Source: Hofstenia miamia (lineage: Eukaryota > Xenacoelomorpha > Acoela). Taken from it: a stretch of DNA of 31,460 nt. Below are positions 30,886 through 31,460 of this stretch, piece after piece. Numbering within the stretch: position 1 is the first letter of the stretch; the number at the start of each line of letters is the position of its first letter. A program made the position numbers and the translations under genes. Below the pieces are notes generated by a model. That model was given only the letters and a program-made list of their open reading frames with translations. It ran no database searches and was not told the DNA's origin. The stretch lies in contig SCFE01000009.1 of the NCBI GenBank assembly GCA_004352715.1, positions 92,649-124,108 of the forward strand, in the 5' to 3' direction.

Positions 30886-31334
30886 GTCATTATCAAAACC
30901 ATATCAAGAAATTATTTTGCTGGTTGGTAGCCATCTAGTGCCGAAATAAAGCAATTGCAATTATTGAATGCTGATATATTTTTGTTTTCATTGTCATGTA
31001 AATCATTTAAACGACTTTTCTGATTACTGATAAAGTCAAGTTGTCTTTTATTATTAATTTAAACTTTTCTTAAAAATTGTTATAATGAGAGTTTTACAAA
31101 ATTGAATTACAATGTTCTGAGATTCAGTATATTAACAGTTTTTTTAATGATTCACAATACATTTATTGTTAACGGTTCGTTACTGTTTACTTAAATATTT
31201 CTTGCAAAATATTTTAAGTACACAAATGAAATTCTATGAATTTTCATGGAACAAAGAAACCTTTCAAATGGAAAAAATTTTCAGGTTCAAATTGCATATA
31301 GTGGTCTCTTGCGAAAATTTATACTTCTGTCTGT
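30886..31334. other. AT-rich DNA without recognised gene
   Basis: Nothing recognised. The 65-codon open frame at 31166-31363 has no motif. Confidence 0.55.
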
Positions 31335-31356
31335 TTGGGGTGCACATGCACCCCAA
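31335..31356. repeat. Perfect 10-bp inverted repeat with 2-nt centre
   Basis: TTGGGGTGCA and TGCACCCCAA are exact reverse complements around a central CA, in otherwise AT-rich DNA. It may be a transposon end, a protein-binding palindrome or chance. Confidence 0.8.
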
Positions 31357-31374
31357 CATTTAGGTGCTAGTTTA

Positions 31375-31460
31375 TAATATAGGAATGTATTTATATATGA
31401 TATATACATTATATATACAAATATATAAGCTAGTATATATATAAATATATATATATACAT
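31375..31460. repeat. TA-rich low-complexity sequence
   Basis: Imperfect TATA tracts extend to the window edge, like the (TA)n at the start of the window. Confidence 0.85.

Noticed and set aside
1-31460. CRISPR array, rRNA or prokaryotic operon
   Set aside because: No regularly spaced repeats with unique spacers, no rRNA-like stretches, and all coding traces are eukaryotic retroelements or transposons.

Overview
The window is a strongly AT-rich piece of animal, probably invertebrate, nuclear genome assembly. The reasons are eukaryotic retroelements (a Ty1/copia pol remnant, an R4/Dong-like non-LTR element with a restriction-like endonuclease, several CR1/L2/jockey-type non-LTR remnants), hAT-type terminal inverted repeats, canonical AATAAA signals, very low coding density and (TA)n/(TCA)n microsatellites. 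The species cannot be fixed from sequence alone. There is no bacterial operon structure, CRISPR array or rRNA gene.

Layout. 1-581: (TA)n microsatellite and unassigned DNA. 582-1581: 1000-N gap. 1582-2766: copia integrase-to-RNase H pol remnant, open in frame, broken in the RNase H domain where a minus-strand LINE remnant begins (to 2890). 2891-3890: 1000-N gap. 4512-4906: possible foldback element. 4931-5052: minisatellite with three ATTGG (reverse CCAAT) boxes. 5053-6052: 1000-N gap. 6053-6178 and about 6200-8217: two head-to-tail, minus-strand R4/Dong-like copies; the longer one holds reverse transcriptase and endonuclease pieces split by frameshifts and abuts an (AAT)n run. 8240-9960: plus-strand LINE (family A here) split at its PQG motif by a 393-bp hAT-type MITE with an 8-bp target duplication. 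12325-13284: duplicated block. 14420-15515: second family A copy, minus strand, rearranged. 18234-18650: the only convincing non-transposon gene candidate (138 codons, minus strand, poly(A) signal 49 nt after the stop). 21211-22128: second duplicated block. 22693-22818: hAT transposase C-terminal relic. 25410-26734: another LINE pseudogene with a pentanucleotide 3' tail. 27900-28025: LINE scrap abutting a hAT-type MITE (28026-28354). About 30815-30885: weak LINE scrap. 31335-31356: perfect inverted repeat. Much of the rest is AT-rich DNA in which I recognise nothing.

Assembly quality shapes the reading. Three gaps are exactly 1000 N, so their size is nominal. Three single-N characters (7646, 12808, 21686) each sit between two near-identical copies of the same 330-480 bp, which looks like unmerged overlapping contig ends (haplotypes), not real tandem duplication. 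No gene network can be described: almost every coding trace is a decayed mobile element, and their nesting gives a relative history (family A LINE first, hAT MITE into it later).
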